DNA of 64,000 bases from JAJZVS01 sp963708095 (GTDB taxonomy: Bacteria; Pseudomonadota; Alphaproteobacteria; Acetobacterales; Acetobacteraceae). The stretch spans positions 1-64,000 of the forward strand of contig OY970182.1 of NCBI GenBank assembly GCA_963708095.1, read 5' to 3'. The position numbers and the translations under genes were made by a program. Shown here piece by piece: positions 43,715 through 51,106 of the stretch; the first letter of the stretch is position 1, and each line of letters opens with the position of its first letter. The notes below the pieces were generated by a model, which was not told where the DNA came from, searched no databases, and saw only the letters and a program-made list of their open reading frames with translations.

Positions 43715-44331
43715 ATGCCAGATCCCATCAGTTGGAGCCAAGACCTGCCCTATTTTGCCGTCGGGTTTTTCATCGCCTATCTCTTGGGTTCGGTCCCCTT
43801 CGGCTTGCTGCTGACCAAGTTTTCAGGCGCCGGCGACATTCGGGAGGTCGGCTCCGGCAATATCGGCGCGACCAATGTCTTGCGAACGGGCCGCAAGGTC
43901 TGGCCGCCGCGACACTCCTGCTCGACGCCGCGAAAGGTTTTGTTGCGGTCCTCATCGGCCAATCCTTCGGGCCCGACCTTGCGGTGATCGCCGCCTGGGG
44001 CGCGGTTCTAGGGCATGTGTTCCCGGTCTGGTTGAAATTCAAAGGCGGCAAAGGGTTCGTGACGACGCTCGGCGTCCTAATCGGCCTCGCGCCGTTGTTC
44101 GGCTTGTATGCCTGCCTGACATGGTTGGTGCTCGCCACCGCCCTCCGGTATTCGTCGCTGGCCACATTGGTCGCCGTCGCCGCCGTCCCGTTCTACGCGT
44201 CGTTCATGGGATCATTCCGGGTCGCGGAGGCCACCGTCCTTTTGGCAATCCTGGTTTGGCTGCGCCATCACGCCAATATTCGCCGTCTTCTGACCGGCCA
44301 GGAACCGAATATCGGCACAAAATCCGCCTGA
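43715..44331 (+). pseudogene. plsY: Glycerol-3-phosphate acyltransferase PlsY, broken by a frameshift
   Basis: The N-terminal half (MPDPISWSQDL to NVLRTGRK) and the C-terminal half (GLAAATLLLDAAKGF to the end) are both good PlsY sequence but lie in different frames. One G is missing at 43897-43898, where AAG-GTC should read AAG-GGT. Conserved loops SGNIGATNVLRTG, FKGGKGF and LRHHANI are all present, so the joined product would be about 205 aa with normal membrane segments. PlsY makes lysophosphatidate from acyl phosphate and is usually essential. Either there is another copy, a sequencing error in the G run, or a very recent mutation. Base composition is lower in GC than the neighbours, suggesting transfer. 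Confidence 0.85.
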
Positions 44332-44405
44332 ACCGCCCATAGAAACCATACTGGCAATTCGAATGAGCCGGGATCGCCGCAAGCCGGGTCTGCCTCGCAG
44401 GCCCG

Positions 44406-45416
44406 TCAGGCGCCGACGCTTTTCATCACCAGCGTGACCAGCTCCGGCGTCATATGCGCCGCCGCCGCGGCCTTGGCCTGCTGGGGCAGCATCCGCCGGC
44501 GCACCGCCTCGCGCTCTGCCGCCGATACGTCGAAGAACTGCACGTGGTGGTGGGTCATGCGGGCGCGCGCGGTGGCCTGAGTGGCCGCACAGTGGGCGCG
44601 GTAAGCGGACAGGTTTGCCGCCCATAGTTCTACGATGGTATGTTGCAGCTTGGGGCCGAGGCGGGTCCAGAACGCTTGGTTCAGCATCGGCACGTAATAG
44701 GAAAACGCCTGCTCGTCCTGCAATGAATAGCCCAGCCCGGAATCGTACAGCTTGCCGCTGCGCGCGCTTTCGTTGGTAGAGATCAGGCCGTCGAAATTGC
44801 CCTGCGACATCGCCAGCGGCACGTCCGGCCAGGGGGTGACGTTGGGGATGCCGCCCATGAAATGGATGCGCCACGAGTTCAGCACGCCCCCCGGACTGCG
44901 CAACTTCATGCCGCGCAGATCAGCCAGCGTCCGGATCGGCCGGTGGGTGGAGAACCAGGCGTTGAACCCCCAGTTCAGCCATCCCGGGAGCAGCTGCAGA
45001 TGCAGCTTGCGGACCAGCTCGGCGTTCACGTGACGCCCGGGTTCGCTGTCCACCGCGCGATCCACCCGCGCGCTGGGCACGCCGTACAGCCCCGGGAGCT
45101 CCGAGAAATCCGCGTCCGGCACGAAGCCGGTCAGGGTCCAGGTGCCGGGGCAGGCCATCTCCACCTGGCCCTGCACCAGCGCCTTGACCACGTGCAGATC
45201 GGGGTAGAGCGACCCGCTTTCGAACAGCTTGGTTTGCACCGCGCCGCCCGAGGCGTGTTCGATCCGGCCCAGGAAATCGCGCAGGCTGATGTTGCGCGGA
45301 TGCGACGGCGGGGAGTTGAGGGAGCAGCGCAGCAGCAGCGGGGTGGCGGCCCCGGCGCGGGCGATGAAGGGGGCGGCGAGGGCGGCGGCGCCGAGGGCGC
45401 GACGGGTGAGGATCAT
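44406..45416 (-). CDS. TRAP transporter substrate-binding protein DctP, 336 aa
   Basis: Periplasmic binding protein of a tripartite ATP-independent importer for organic acids. A leader with twin arginine (ILTRRALGAAALAAPFIARAGA, residues 2-23) suggests Tat export. The mature part has the DctP fold with LFESGSLYPDLHVVKALVQGQVEMA and the specificity Arg region in LRGMKLRSPGG. AGGAGA lies eight bases before the ATG. The membrane subunits DctQ and DctM are not adjacent, so this is an orphan gene here. Confidence 0.85.
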   Translation of the reverse strand: MILTRRALGAAALAAPFIARAGAATPLLLRCSLNSPPSHPRNISLRDFLGRIEHASGGAVQTKLFESGSLYPDLHVVKALVQGQVEMACPGTWTLTGFVPDADFSELPGLYGVPSARVDRAVDSEPGRHVNAELVRKLHLQLLPGWLNWGFNAWFSTHRPIRTLADLRGMKLRSPGGVLNSWRIHFMGGIPNVTPWPDVPLAMSQGNFDGLISTNESARSGKLYDSGLGYSLQDEQAFSYYVPMLNQAFWTRLGPKLQHTIVELWAANLSAYRAHCAATQATARARMTHHHVQFFDVSAAEREAVRRRMLPQQAKAAAAAHMTPELVTLVMKSVGA

Positions 45417-45842
45417 GGGGACGTCTCCTGAACCGACATTCCCCCGATGACCAGCCCATCCGGCCATCTGGCAAGCTTACTACGCGCCATCAGACAGGTC
45501 TTGCAACGGGCGAAGTGCCGGGAAGACGCCCGCGGCCAGCGTCATCGGTCGGTGATTGCTGTCTGACCGGAGATCCGGCCGTGTCGGGCCGCAAATGAAC
45601 GCAGTGCCTCTGCCGACAGCTTGCGCGGCCAGTGACTGCGGCGGCGCTCAACATCGAACCGGTGGCAACGGGCGCAGCATCGCGATGGCATCGAGTATCT
45701 GCTGGAACAACGCAAGGGGCACCATGACCTCGGCCATCTGAAACCGCATCCGCCGCTCTGTCACAGAATTGCCGGTGCGCGCCGGCCCCTGGGACGACGC
45801 GATCTCCTTGCACCGCAACGACCTCTACGGCACGGACGGCAG
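45417..45842. other. Intergenic region with remnant of an antitoxin gene
   Basis: The last 60 bases encode, in frame up to a stop at 45844-45846, the tail GPWDDAISLHRNDLYG, which looks like the C-terminus of an antitoxin whose TGA overlaps the ATG of the PIN gene at 45843. No intact start was found upstream, so only a remnant remains. An inverted repeat TCAGACAG/CTGTCTGA spans 45490-45566. Nothing else is recognised. Confidence 0.4.
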
Positions 45843-46081
45843 ATGAGCGGGGTCTTCATCGACACCAACGTCCTCGTCTATGCCGAACAACGTCCATCCC
45901 GCTTCCATGTCCCGGCAAGAACCTGCCTGGCCAGGCTCGAAGGCCAGGGCAGCACGCTCTGGATCAGCCGGCAGGTGCTGCGCGAATACCTCGCCGTGAT
46001 GACCCGGCCAGCCCCGGGATGCCGCCGATCCCCGCCGTGATCCAGTTCGAGGAGACGTTCGCCATCGCCGAGGACGGCCTA
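45843..46081 (+). pseudogene. Truncated and frameshifted VapC-type PIN toxin
   Basis: MSGVFIDTNVLVYAEQR is a typical PIN start with its first Asp, and WISRQVLREYLAVMTRP gives the Glu. Family similarity then jumps to another frame near 46015 (PPIPAVIQFEETFAIAEDGL) and ends, so the residues for the last two acidic positions are missing. The gene cannot make a complete PIN domain. It probably formed a pair with the antitoxin remnant just upstream. Confidence 0.7.
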
Positions 46082-46352
46082 CGCCGCGGCGTAGGCCGCC
46101 TCCGGCCCATATCGGGATCGCGCCTCTCCCGCACCGCCCGGTTGGGATGCCTTGCTGGAGGGGCCATATCGGATCTCCCACCCACCTCGTCCCCTCGCCG
46201 CGGTGGCCGGCCAGGTCCGCACCCTGCTGTGCGAAGGGGTCGCCGACATCGCCGCCTGACGCTCCCGACAGGAGCGGCGCCCTGCCCAACCGGGCAGGTG
46301 GCAGCCCGGGCGCTGTGTCGCACAGTGGGGCCACCCCCAGGAGGTACTCCCG
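46082..46352. other. Gap before the HtrA-like gene
   Basis: About 270 bp without an intact gene. A stretch ending AGQVRTLLCEGVADIAA before a stop at 46257-46259 may be the end of a lost gene. CCATATCGG occurs twice, near 46104 and 46164. The final bases hold the strong AGGAGG serving the next start. Confidence 0.35.
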
Positions 46353-47237
46353 ATGTCCGACACCGCTCCCGCTTCTCCGCTCCAGGTCTTCTCAGCCACC
46401 CTCGCCGGCTTGGTCGCCGGCGCCGCCCCCGGCCTCGTTGCCGTCCACTCCCACCGCGCCCGCTCCAGCGGCTTCGTCTGGCGTCCCGGCCTGATCGTCA
46501 CCGCCGACGAGGCGCTGGCCGAGGAAGGCGAAATCTCCGTGACCTTGCCGGACGGCAGCACGCTCCCCGCCACCCTGGCCGGGCGCGACGCCAGCACCGA
46601 CATCGCCCTGCTCCGGATCGATCGCGCCGATCTGCCCCTGCCGCCCCCGCCCGCTACCCACATTGCGCCCGGCGCCCTCGCACTGGTGCTGGGGGCGGAG
46701 GACGGCGCGCCGACCGTCGCGCTCGGCGTCATCGCCCGCGCGAGCGGCCCGTGGCGCAGTCTGCGCGGGGGTGACATCGATGCCCGCATCGAGCTCGGCG
46801 CCGCGCCGCGCCGCGCGGCCGAGGGCGGTCTCGTGCTCGATGCCGCCGGTGCCGCGATCGGCATGGCGGTGTTCGGGCCGCGCCGGCGGGTGCTGGTCAT
46901 TCCCCAGGCGACGATCGACCGGGTGGCGGCGGCGCTCGCCGCGCACGGGCGGGTCGCCCGCGGCTACCTCGGCCTCGCCTTGCAGCCGGTTCCGCTGGAG
47001 GGCGGCGGCGGCGGCGTGATGGTCATCAACGTCGATCCCCAGGGGCCGGGCGCCGCGGCCGGCGTGCTCCAGGGCGATGTGATCCTGGCCTGGGCCGGCG
47101 AGCCGGTGCGCAGCGTGCGTTCCCTGCTGCGCACGCTCGGCCCCGACGCCATCGGCCGCACGATTGCGCTCTCGGTGCGGCGCGCCGGCGTGCCCGCGGA
47201 ACTGCACCTGACCGTCGGCGAGAGGCCGGCCGCTTGA
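46353..47237 (+). CDS. HtrA/DegP-like protein with degenerate protease domain and PDZ, 294 aa
   Basis: The chain follows the HtrA layout: a trypsin-like domain (about 15-200) and a PDZ domain (about 205-290, GYLGLALQPV, then VINVDPQGPGAAAGVLQGDVILAWAGEPV). The catalytic residues are not intact. VTADEAL stands where the T-A-A-H histidine block should be, and AAEGGLV where G-N-S-G-G should supply serine; only the Asp block DIALLRI remains. It is probably a non-proteolytic sensor or scaffold. There is no obvious signal peptide. AGGAGG lies eight bases before the ATG, and the stop overlaps the next gene. Confidence 0.82.
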   Translation: MSDTAPASPLQVFSATLAGLVAGAAPGLVAVHSHRARSSGFVWRPGLIVTADEALAEEGEISVTLPDGSTLPATLAGRDASTDIALLRIDRADLPLPPPPATHIAPGALALVLGAEDGAPTVALGVIARASGPWRSLRGGDIDARIELGAAPRRAAEGGLVLDAAGAAIGMAVFGPRRRVLVIPQATIDRVAAALAAHGRVARGYLGLALQPVPLEGGGGGVMVINVDPQGPGAAAGVLQGDVILAWAGEPVRSVRSLLRTLGPDAIGRTIALSVRRAGVPAELHLTVGERPAA

Positions 47238-47611
47238 CGGAACGGCCCGCATCCGGGCCGGTCATCATCGCCGTCGACATCGGCGAGGCGGGTCTTGCCG
47301 ACCGTCTCGCCGCCCTGCTCGCCAACGTCCCCGGCCTGCGTCTGGCCGCCGCGGGGGAGGCGGCCGACGCGGTGCTGGTCGTGCCTGGGCGCGCGCTGCC
47401 CGCCGATGCGGATACAGGGCTGACCCCGCGGGAACGCGAAGTCCTGGCGCTGCTGGCCGAGGGCGCGTCCAACAAGCTCATCGCCCGGCGGCTCGGCATT
47501 TCAACCCATACCGCCAAATTCCATGTCGGCTCGCTGCTCGACAAGCTCGACGCCACCGGGCGCACCGATGCCGTTGCGCAGGCGGCGCGGATCGGCGTGA
47601 TCCATCTCTAA
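47234..47611 (+). CDS. LuxR-type HTH regulator, 125 aa
   Basis: Small DNA-binding protein with a GerE/LuxR helix-turn-helix at residues about 60-120 (LTPREREVLALLAEGASNKLIARRLGISTHTAKFHV). The N-terminal 55 residues are too short for a complete receiver domain and have the strand pattern of a truncated one (IIAVDIGEAG, DAVLVVPG). The TTG start overlaps the stop of the HtrA-like gene as TTGA, so the two are translationally coupled and presumably act together. Confidence 0.85.
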   Translation: MTERPASGPVIIAVDIGEAGLADRLAALLANVPGLRLAAAGEAADAVLVVPGRALPADADTGLTPREREVLALLAEGASNKLIARRLGISTHTAKFHVGSLLDKLDATGRTDAVAQAARIGVIHL

Positions 47612-47668
47612 ACAGAAAGTCCCCCCCGCGGCCCGGTGCAGCATCGGGGTCGGAGCCGCTTTCACCTG

Positions 47669-47700
47669 CGAAGGGTCGGCCCCGCCGGTGGCAACTGATA
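47669..47700. repeat. Inverted copy of the 32-bp repeat at 1140-1171
   Basis: Exact reverse complement of the bases at 1140-1171, reading CGAAGGGTCGGCCCCGCC at its start and ending CAACTGATA. The palindrome at 47697-47728 begins in its last four bases. Confidence 0.75.
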
Positions 47701-47728
47701 CCGGTGGCCTCTTCGGCCGGCCGGTATC
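47697..47728. repeat. 32-bp palindrome
   Basis: GATACCGG and CCGGTATC are perfect 8-bp arms around a centre that itself holds GGCC-TCTTC-GGCC. It lies 85 bp after the LuxR-type gene and could end its transcript or be part of an old element. Confidence 0.55.
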
Positions 47729-47769
47729 GCGTATGGGTTGGCGGGGCGGCCATGCGCAAAATCAAGGAC

Positions 47770-47782
47770 ATACCAGCGGCCA
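47770..47782. repeat. 13-bp direct repeat, left copy
   Basis: ATACCAGCGGCCA occurs here and again, in the same orientation, across the IS630 insertion (A-T-A at 47930-47932 joined to CCAGCGGCCA at 49070-49079 once the IS and its TA duplication are removed). The two copies bracket the inverted-repeat element at 47783-47930. Confidence 0.65.
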
Positions 47783-47930
47783 GGGGTAAGAGGGGCAAAA
47801 CCCCGGGCAAGTTATGGAAAGTCAGCCCTTGTTGCGACATCCGCCACCGTAACGGCGGCGGGTTTCCGCCATTCCGTCGCCTGACCATCGTTCATGCTGC
47901 ACCTGCGTGCTCGGGGTTTTGCCCCTCTTA
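47783..47930. mobile_element. MITE-like element with 19-bp perfect inverted repeats
   Basis: TAAGAGGGGCAAAACCCCG (47787-47805) and its exact inverse (47912-47930) bound about 105 bp that encode nothing recognisable and contain a small hairpin (CCGCCACCGTAACGGCGG). The whole is bracketed by 13-bp direct repeats, as expected if it inserted as a unit. IS630 copy 2 then landed at a TA just beyond its right arm. No transposase of matching ends is seen in the window. Confidence 0.65.
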
Positions 47931-47932
47931 TA

Positions 47933-49067
47933 TACCCCTTTGCTCAGGGATTCTGGCCTCTCGGTTTGCCCACGAAGTGGAAATTCCGGGAGATCAGAGA
48001 GGCGATCTCGGAGCGATAGGCGCCGATGTTGTTGAAGAACCGGTCGATCGCGGCCCTGAAGTCGACCAGGGTCGGATAGTGCTCGTTCCATAGGGTCTTC
48101 TTCTTGAAGAACCACCACAGCCGTTCGATTAGATTGAGGTTGGGTGCGTAGGGCGGCAGGTAGGTCAGTCTGATGCGGCAGTCGTCGCAGGCGAGATACG
48201 CCTTGATCGCCGCCGAGTGGTTGTAGCTTGCATTGTCCAGCACGACGTCGATGGCACTGGCAGCAGGATGACGGGCCGCCAACGTGTCGAACAGGTCGAT
48301 CATCGCCCCGCTCGTGATCTTCTCTGCCTCGCGCTTCACTACCTCTCGGTCAGGCCAGCTCAGCGCACCATTGATATTGACGTTGACACGACCGTGATTG
48401 CTTTTCAGCTCCCGTGTCGTCCCGCGCTTGATCCAGCCGAACGCCGGATGCCCGGTATAGGCGGGATGCGTGCCATCGACGAAATACAACGGCCGGTGCG
48501 GTCCGGCCGCCGCCATCAGAGGGGCCAGCGTCTGCTCTACGAACGTCCGCTGCACCGTCGCATCCGCCTTGGCGGGAACGCACTTCGGCTTCTTGTAGAC
48601 GAAGTCCAGCCGCTTCAGCAGCTTGGTCATCGCATTCGGCGTATAGACGCTCCCGAACCGCGCTTGCACGAAGCCGCATACCTCCTTCGCGGTCATATAC
48701 AAGCGCTCGGTCAGCTCGGCCGTCAGCGCGGCGCGCTGCTCGGCCGTCAGTTCCGGCTCCTGGCCGGTGTAAGAGAGCCGCTCCAGCCCGGCGATCCCGC
48801 AAGTCGCGTGGAGCCGGCGATGCTCACGCACCGTCTCGGCGTCGATGTAGAGCGCTTCCGCGATCCGCTCCGCCGTCCAGCCGTCGTCCAGCAGCAGCAG
48901 CACGTTCAGCCGCCGATGCACCGCACTGTTCATCTGCCGGCGCATCAGTCGCAGCAGGTGCCCCCGATCCTCAGCGCTCAGAACCAATCCCGACATGGGG
49001 GCAGCGAATTGTACCGCCCCGCGTCGGTGCAAGTGAAATCTGGCCGGGTTCCCTCGGATTCGAGGTA
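47933..49067 (-). mobile_element. IS630-family insertion sequence, copy 2
   Basis: 1135 bp, the same element as at 8-1139 and in the same orientation, with TA duplicated at 47931-47932 and 49068-49069. The extra 3 bp relative to copy 1 is one CAG in the transposase Leu run. It interrupts the right copy of the 13-bp direct repeat flanking the adjacent MITE-like element, so it is the younger insertion of the two. Confidence 0.88.
47944..48996 (-). CDS. IS630-family transposase (DDE), 350 aa
   Basis: Near-identical to the transposase at 19-1068, with one extra Leu in LNVLLLLDDG and scattered single substitutions (TLVDF for TLADF, TAELTER for TGELTER). All catalytic positions (FVDGTH, VLDNAS, LIERLW) are unchanged. 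The ATG at 48996 corresponds to the one chosen in copy 1; a much longer open frame upstream crosses the element end into the radical SAM gene region and is not real coding sequence. Confidence 0.9.
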   Translation of the reverse strand: MSGLVLSAEDRGHLLRLMRRQMNSAVHRRLNVLLLLDDGWTAERIAEALYIDAETVREHRRLHATCGIAGLERLSYTGQEPELTAEQRAALTAELTERLYMTAKEVCGFVQARFGSVYTPNAMTKLLKRLDFVYKKPKCVPAKADATVQRTFVEQTLAPLMAAAGPHRPLYFVDGTHPAYTGHPAFGWIKRGTTRELKSNHGRVNVNINGALSWPDREVVKREAEKITSGAMIDLFDTLAARHPAASAIDVVLDNASYNHSAAIKAYLACDDCRIRLTYLPPYAPNLNLIERLWWFFKKKTLWNEHYPTLVDFRAAIDRFFNNIGAYRSEIASLISRNFHFVGKPRGQNP

Positions 49068-49118
49068 TACCAGCGGCCAAGTGGACGCCGGATGAGTCAT
49101 CGGCCGGGGCCGCTGGTA
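49068..49118. repeat. 51-bp element with 11-bp inverted arms
   Basis: TACCAGCGGCC (49068-49078) and GGCCGCTGGTA (49108-49118) are perfect inverted arms. The left arm is shared with the 13-bp repeat at 47770. It lies just before the end of the radical SAM gene and could act as a hairpin in its transcript. Confidence 0.6.
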
Positions 49119-49145
49119 TGAGCGCGCTGTTCCTGCGGTCTTCGC

Positions 49146-50081
49146 CTACCGGCTGCACGCCCCGCCGCCGAGCACGCAGAACCGCGCGCAATGCGGGTGG
49201 TTCAGCGCCACCGGCACGAACGACTCCCGCAGGCTGGCCCCCAGCTCGAAGCGCAGATCGAACGGCAGCAGGGTGCAGGCCAGCACCGCGGGCCGTGCGG
49301 CGCCCTTGCGCTTCACCACCATCCGCGCCGAGGCGCACATGACGCTGTCCGGCGAGCGGCCGAGGATGCCCCAGCACGCCTCGGTGATCTCCGGCACCTC
49401 GGCCGTCGCATCCATTTCGGGAAAGAGCGTCAGTGCCACCGGATCTGCCGCGTCGATCGCGAGGCCGAGCCCGGCGAACAGCGCGGCATAGCCGGAGCGC
49501 AGCGCGGCCTCCGTCTCCTCGGTGAAACGCCGCCCGGCGACGTGGACCGAGAAGCCGGTCTCCGCCAGCCAGCGCAGCCCGGCGATTGTGGGCGCCCAGG
49601 TGCCCGCGCCGCGCTCCGCCTCGTGCACCGCCGCCGTGTGGTGATCGAGCGAGACGCGGATGGTCAGCCGGGCGCCGAACCGCAGCAGCCCCGGCAGCCA
49701 GGCGCGCGCCTGGAGCAGCGGCTGCATCGCGTTGGTCAGCACCAGGGCATCAAGGCCGCGGCCGAGCGCGTCCTCCAGCATCGGCCGCAGGTCGCGGTTC
49801 ATGAACGGCTCGCCGCCGGTGAAGCCGATCATCGTCGTGCCCAGCCGTTCGCGCGCGATCTCGTCGAGGAACCCGGCGACCTCGGCCGCGGTCAGGTAGG
49901 CCAGCCGGTCGTTGCGCGGCGAGGATTCGATATAGCAATGCGCGCAGGTGACGTTGCACAGGGTGCCGGTGTTGAACCAGAGCGTGTCCAGACGGTGGAG
50001 CGCCACCCGGGCGCGCGGCGCGCCGGCGGCGGTGCGCGACGGGTCGTGGAACTTCATGGCGGAAGGCGGCACGGCAGGCAT
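49146..50081 (-). CDS. Radical SAM protein, 311 aa
   Basis: Radical SAM enzyme that would cleave S-adenosylmethionine with a 4Fe-4S cluster. The cluster motif is the standard CxxxCxxC in CNVTCAHCYIES, and GFTGGEPFMN is the SAM-binding GGE motif. A C-terminal group of cysteines (HCARFCVLGGGACS) may bind another cluster, short of a full SPASM domain. The start at 50081 has AGGA six bases upstream; 50057 is an alternative. No small peptide substrate was noticed nearby. IS630 copy 2 lies just beyond its 3' end. The substrate is unknown. Confidence 0.85.
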   Translation of the reverse strand: MPAVPPSAMKFHDPSRTAAGAPRARVALHRLDTLWFNTGTLCNVTCAHCYIESSPRNDRLAYLTAAEVAGFLDEIARERLGTTMIGFTGGEPFMNRDLRPMLEDALGRGLDALVLTNAMQPLLQARAWLPGLLRFGARLTIRVSLDHHTAAVHEAERGAGTWAPTIAGLRWLAETGFSVHVAGRRFTEETEAALRSGYAALFAGLGLAIDAADPVALTLFPEMDATAEVPEITEACWGILGRSPDSVMCASARMVVKRKGAARPAVLACTLLPFDLRFELGASLRESFVPVALNHPHCARFCVLGGGACSR

Positions 50082-50143
50082 GTGGGTCCTGTACGGAGCA
50101 TCGGCAACGGATGGCAAGTGTCGCGCGCGCCGCGCTCCTCCGC

Positions 50144-51088
50144 TCAGGCCGCGAGCAGCCAGTCGGCGATCTCGGCCGCCAGCGCCTCGGAGCCACGATC
50201 CATCATCAGCATGTGCGAATGCCCCGGACGGCCGCGCGCCGCCATCTCCCACAGCGCGTTCCGCACCCCGCGCGCGGCCAGCCCGGCGGCGAAGGCGCGC
50301 ATCCGCGCCGTGCGCGCGGCGGCATAGGGGTCGCAGTCCAGGAAGTCGCCCAGCACGGTCAGAACACGTTGCCGTTCCGGATCGAGCGCGTCAGTGTAGC
50401 CCGACGGTTCCAGCGCCACCACCGCGCGCACCTGCTCGGGGCACGCAGCGGCGGCGCGCAGCGCGAGCTCCCCGCCATGGCTGTGGCAGATGAGGTCGAG
50501 CGGGCCGATCCGCCGGATCGCGGCGACCAGCGCGGCTACCTGGGCGTCGTTGGTGCTGGTCCAGCGGGGCACGAAGCCGCGCACGAACGCCGCCAGGTGC
50601 GCGATCGGGAAGCGCTGGCCAGGGAAGGGGCGGTCGGGGTAGCCGTCCTTCGGGCCGAGGCGGAACAATTCCCACGCCCATTCGGCGTTGCGCGCCATCG
50701 GCGCGCCGTCCCACACGCCGGGCAGGGCGCAGAAGCCGGCACGCCCGCGCTCTACGTTGTCGATCACGAACACCGGGAAGCCGCGACGGAGCAGCAGCTC
50801 CACCCAGCCGGGCCGGCCGTCGGGCGTGGTCTCCCAGCTCGCCCCGGTCAGTCCGCCGCCATGTACCAGCAGCAGCGGGCGGTCGGTCACCGGCTGCGCC
50901 GGGCGGAACCACTGCACATAGGCCTGTTCGATCGCGTAATGCCCGTTCGGATCGTAGGCCACCGTGGTGTGCGGGGTGAAGGCGGTGGTGCGCGGCGCCT
51001 CGCCGGAGATCACCACCTCCCGCCCGCCGACGTGGAAGCTGCCCATGTCGGCAAGGGCGAGCGGGGCGTCGGCGGGCGAGGACGGCAT
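50144..51088 (-). CDS. Alpha/beta hydrolase, 314 aa
   Basis: Serine hydrolase with the oxyanion region LLVHGGGLTGASWE, the nucleophile elbow CHSHGGELAL, and a late His in RPGHSHMLMMD. It resembles esterases of the lactone or arylester group. GGAG precedes the ATG. Its neighbours on the same strand are a deacetylase-like gene 18 bp upstream in transcription and the radical SAM gene downstream, so the three probably form an operon. Confidence 0.85.
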   Translation of the reverse strand: MPSSPADAPLALADMGSFHVGGREVVISGEAPRTTAFTPHTTVAYDPNGHYAIEQAYVQWFRPAQPVTDRPLLLVHGGGLTGASWETTPDGRPGWVELLLRRGFPVFVIDNVERGRAGFCALPGVWDGAPMARNAEWAWELFRLGPKDGYPDRPFPGQRFPIAHLAAFVRGFVPRWTSTNDAQVAALVAAIRRIGPLDLICHSHGGELALRAAAACPEQVRAVVALEPSGYTDALDPERQRVLTVLGDFLDCDPYAAARTARMRAFAAGLAARGVRNALWEMAARGRPGHSHMLMMDRGSEALAAEIADWLLAA

Positions 51089-51106
51089 CGGCTTCTCCGT
51101 GCAGGA

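Noticed and set aside
43513..44331. An intact 272-codon gene in the frame of the second half of PlsY
   Set aside because: Its first 125 codons have no similarity, while the other frame gives a good PlsY N-terminus; the frameshift explanation accounts for both.
8..49067. A 49-kb composite transposon bounded by the two IS630 copies
   Set aside because: The segment holds ordinary chromosomal genes such as parE, birA and nrdA, and IS630 copies each have their own TA duplication, so two separate insertions are simpler.
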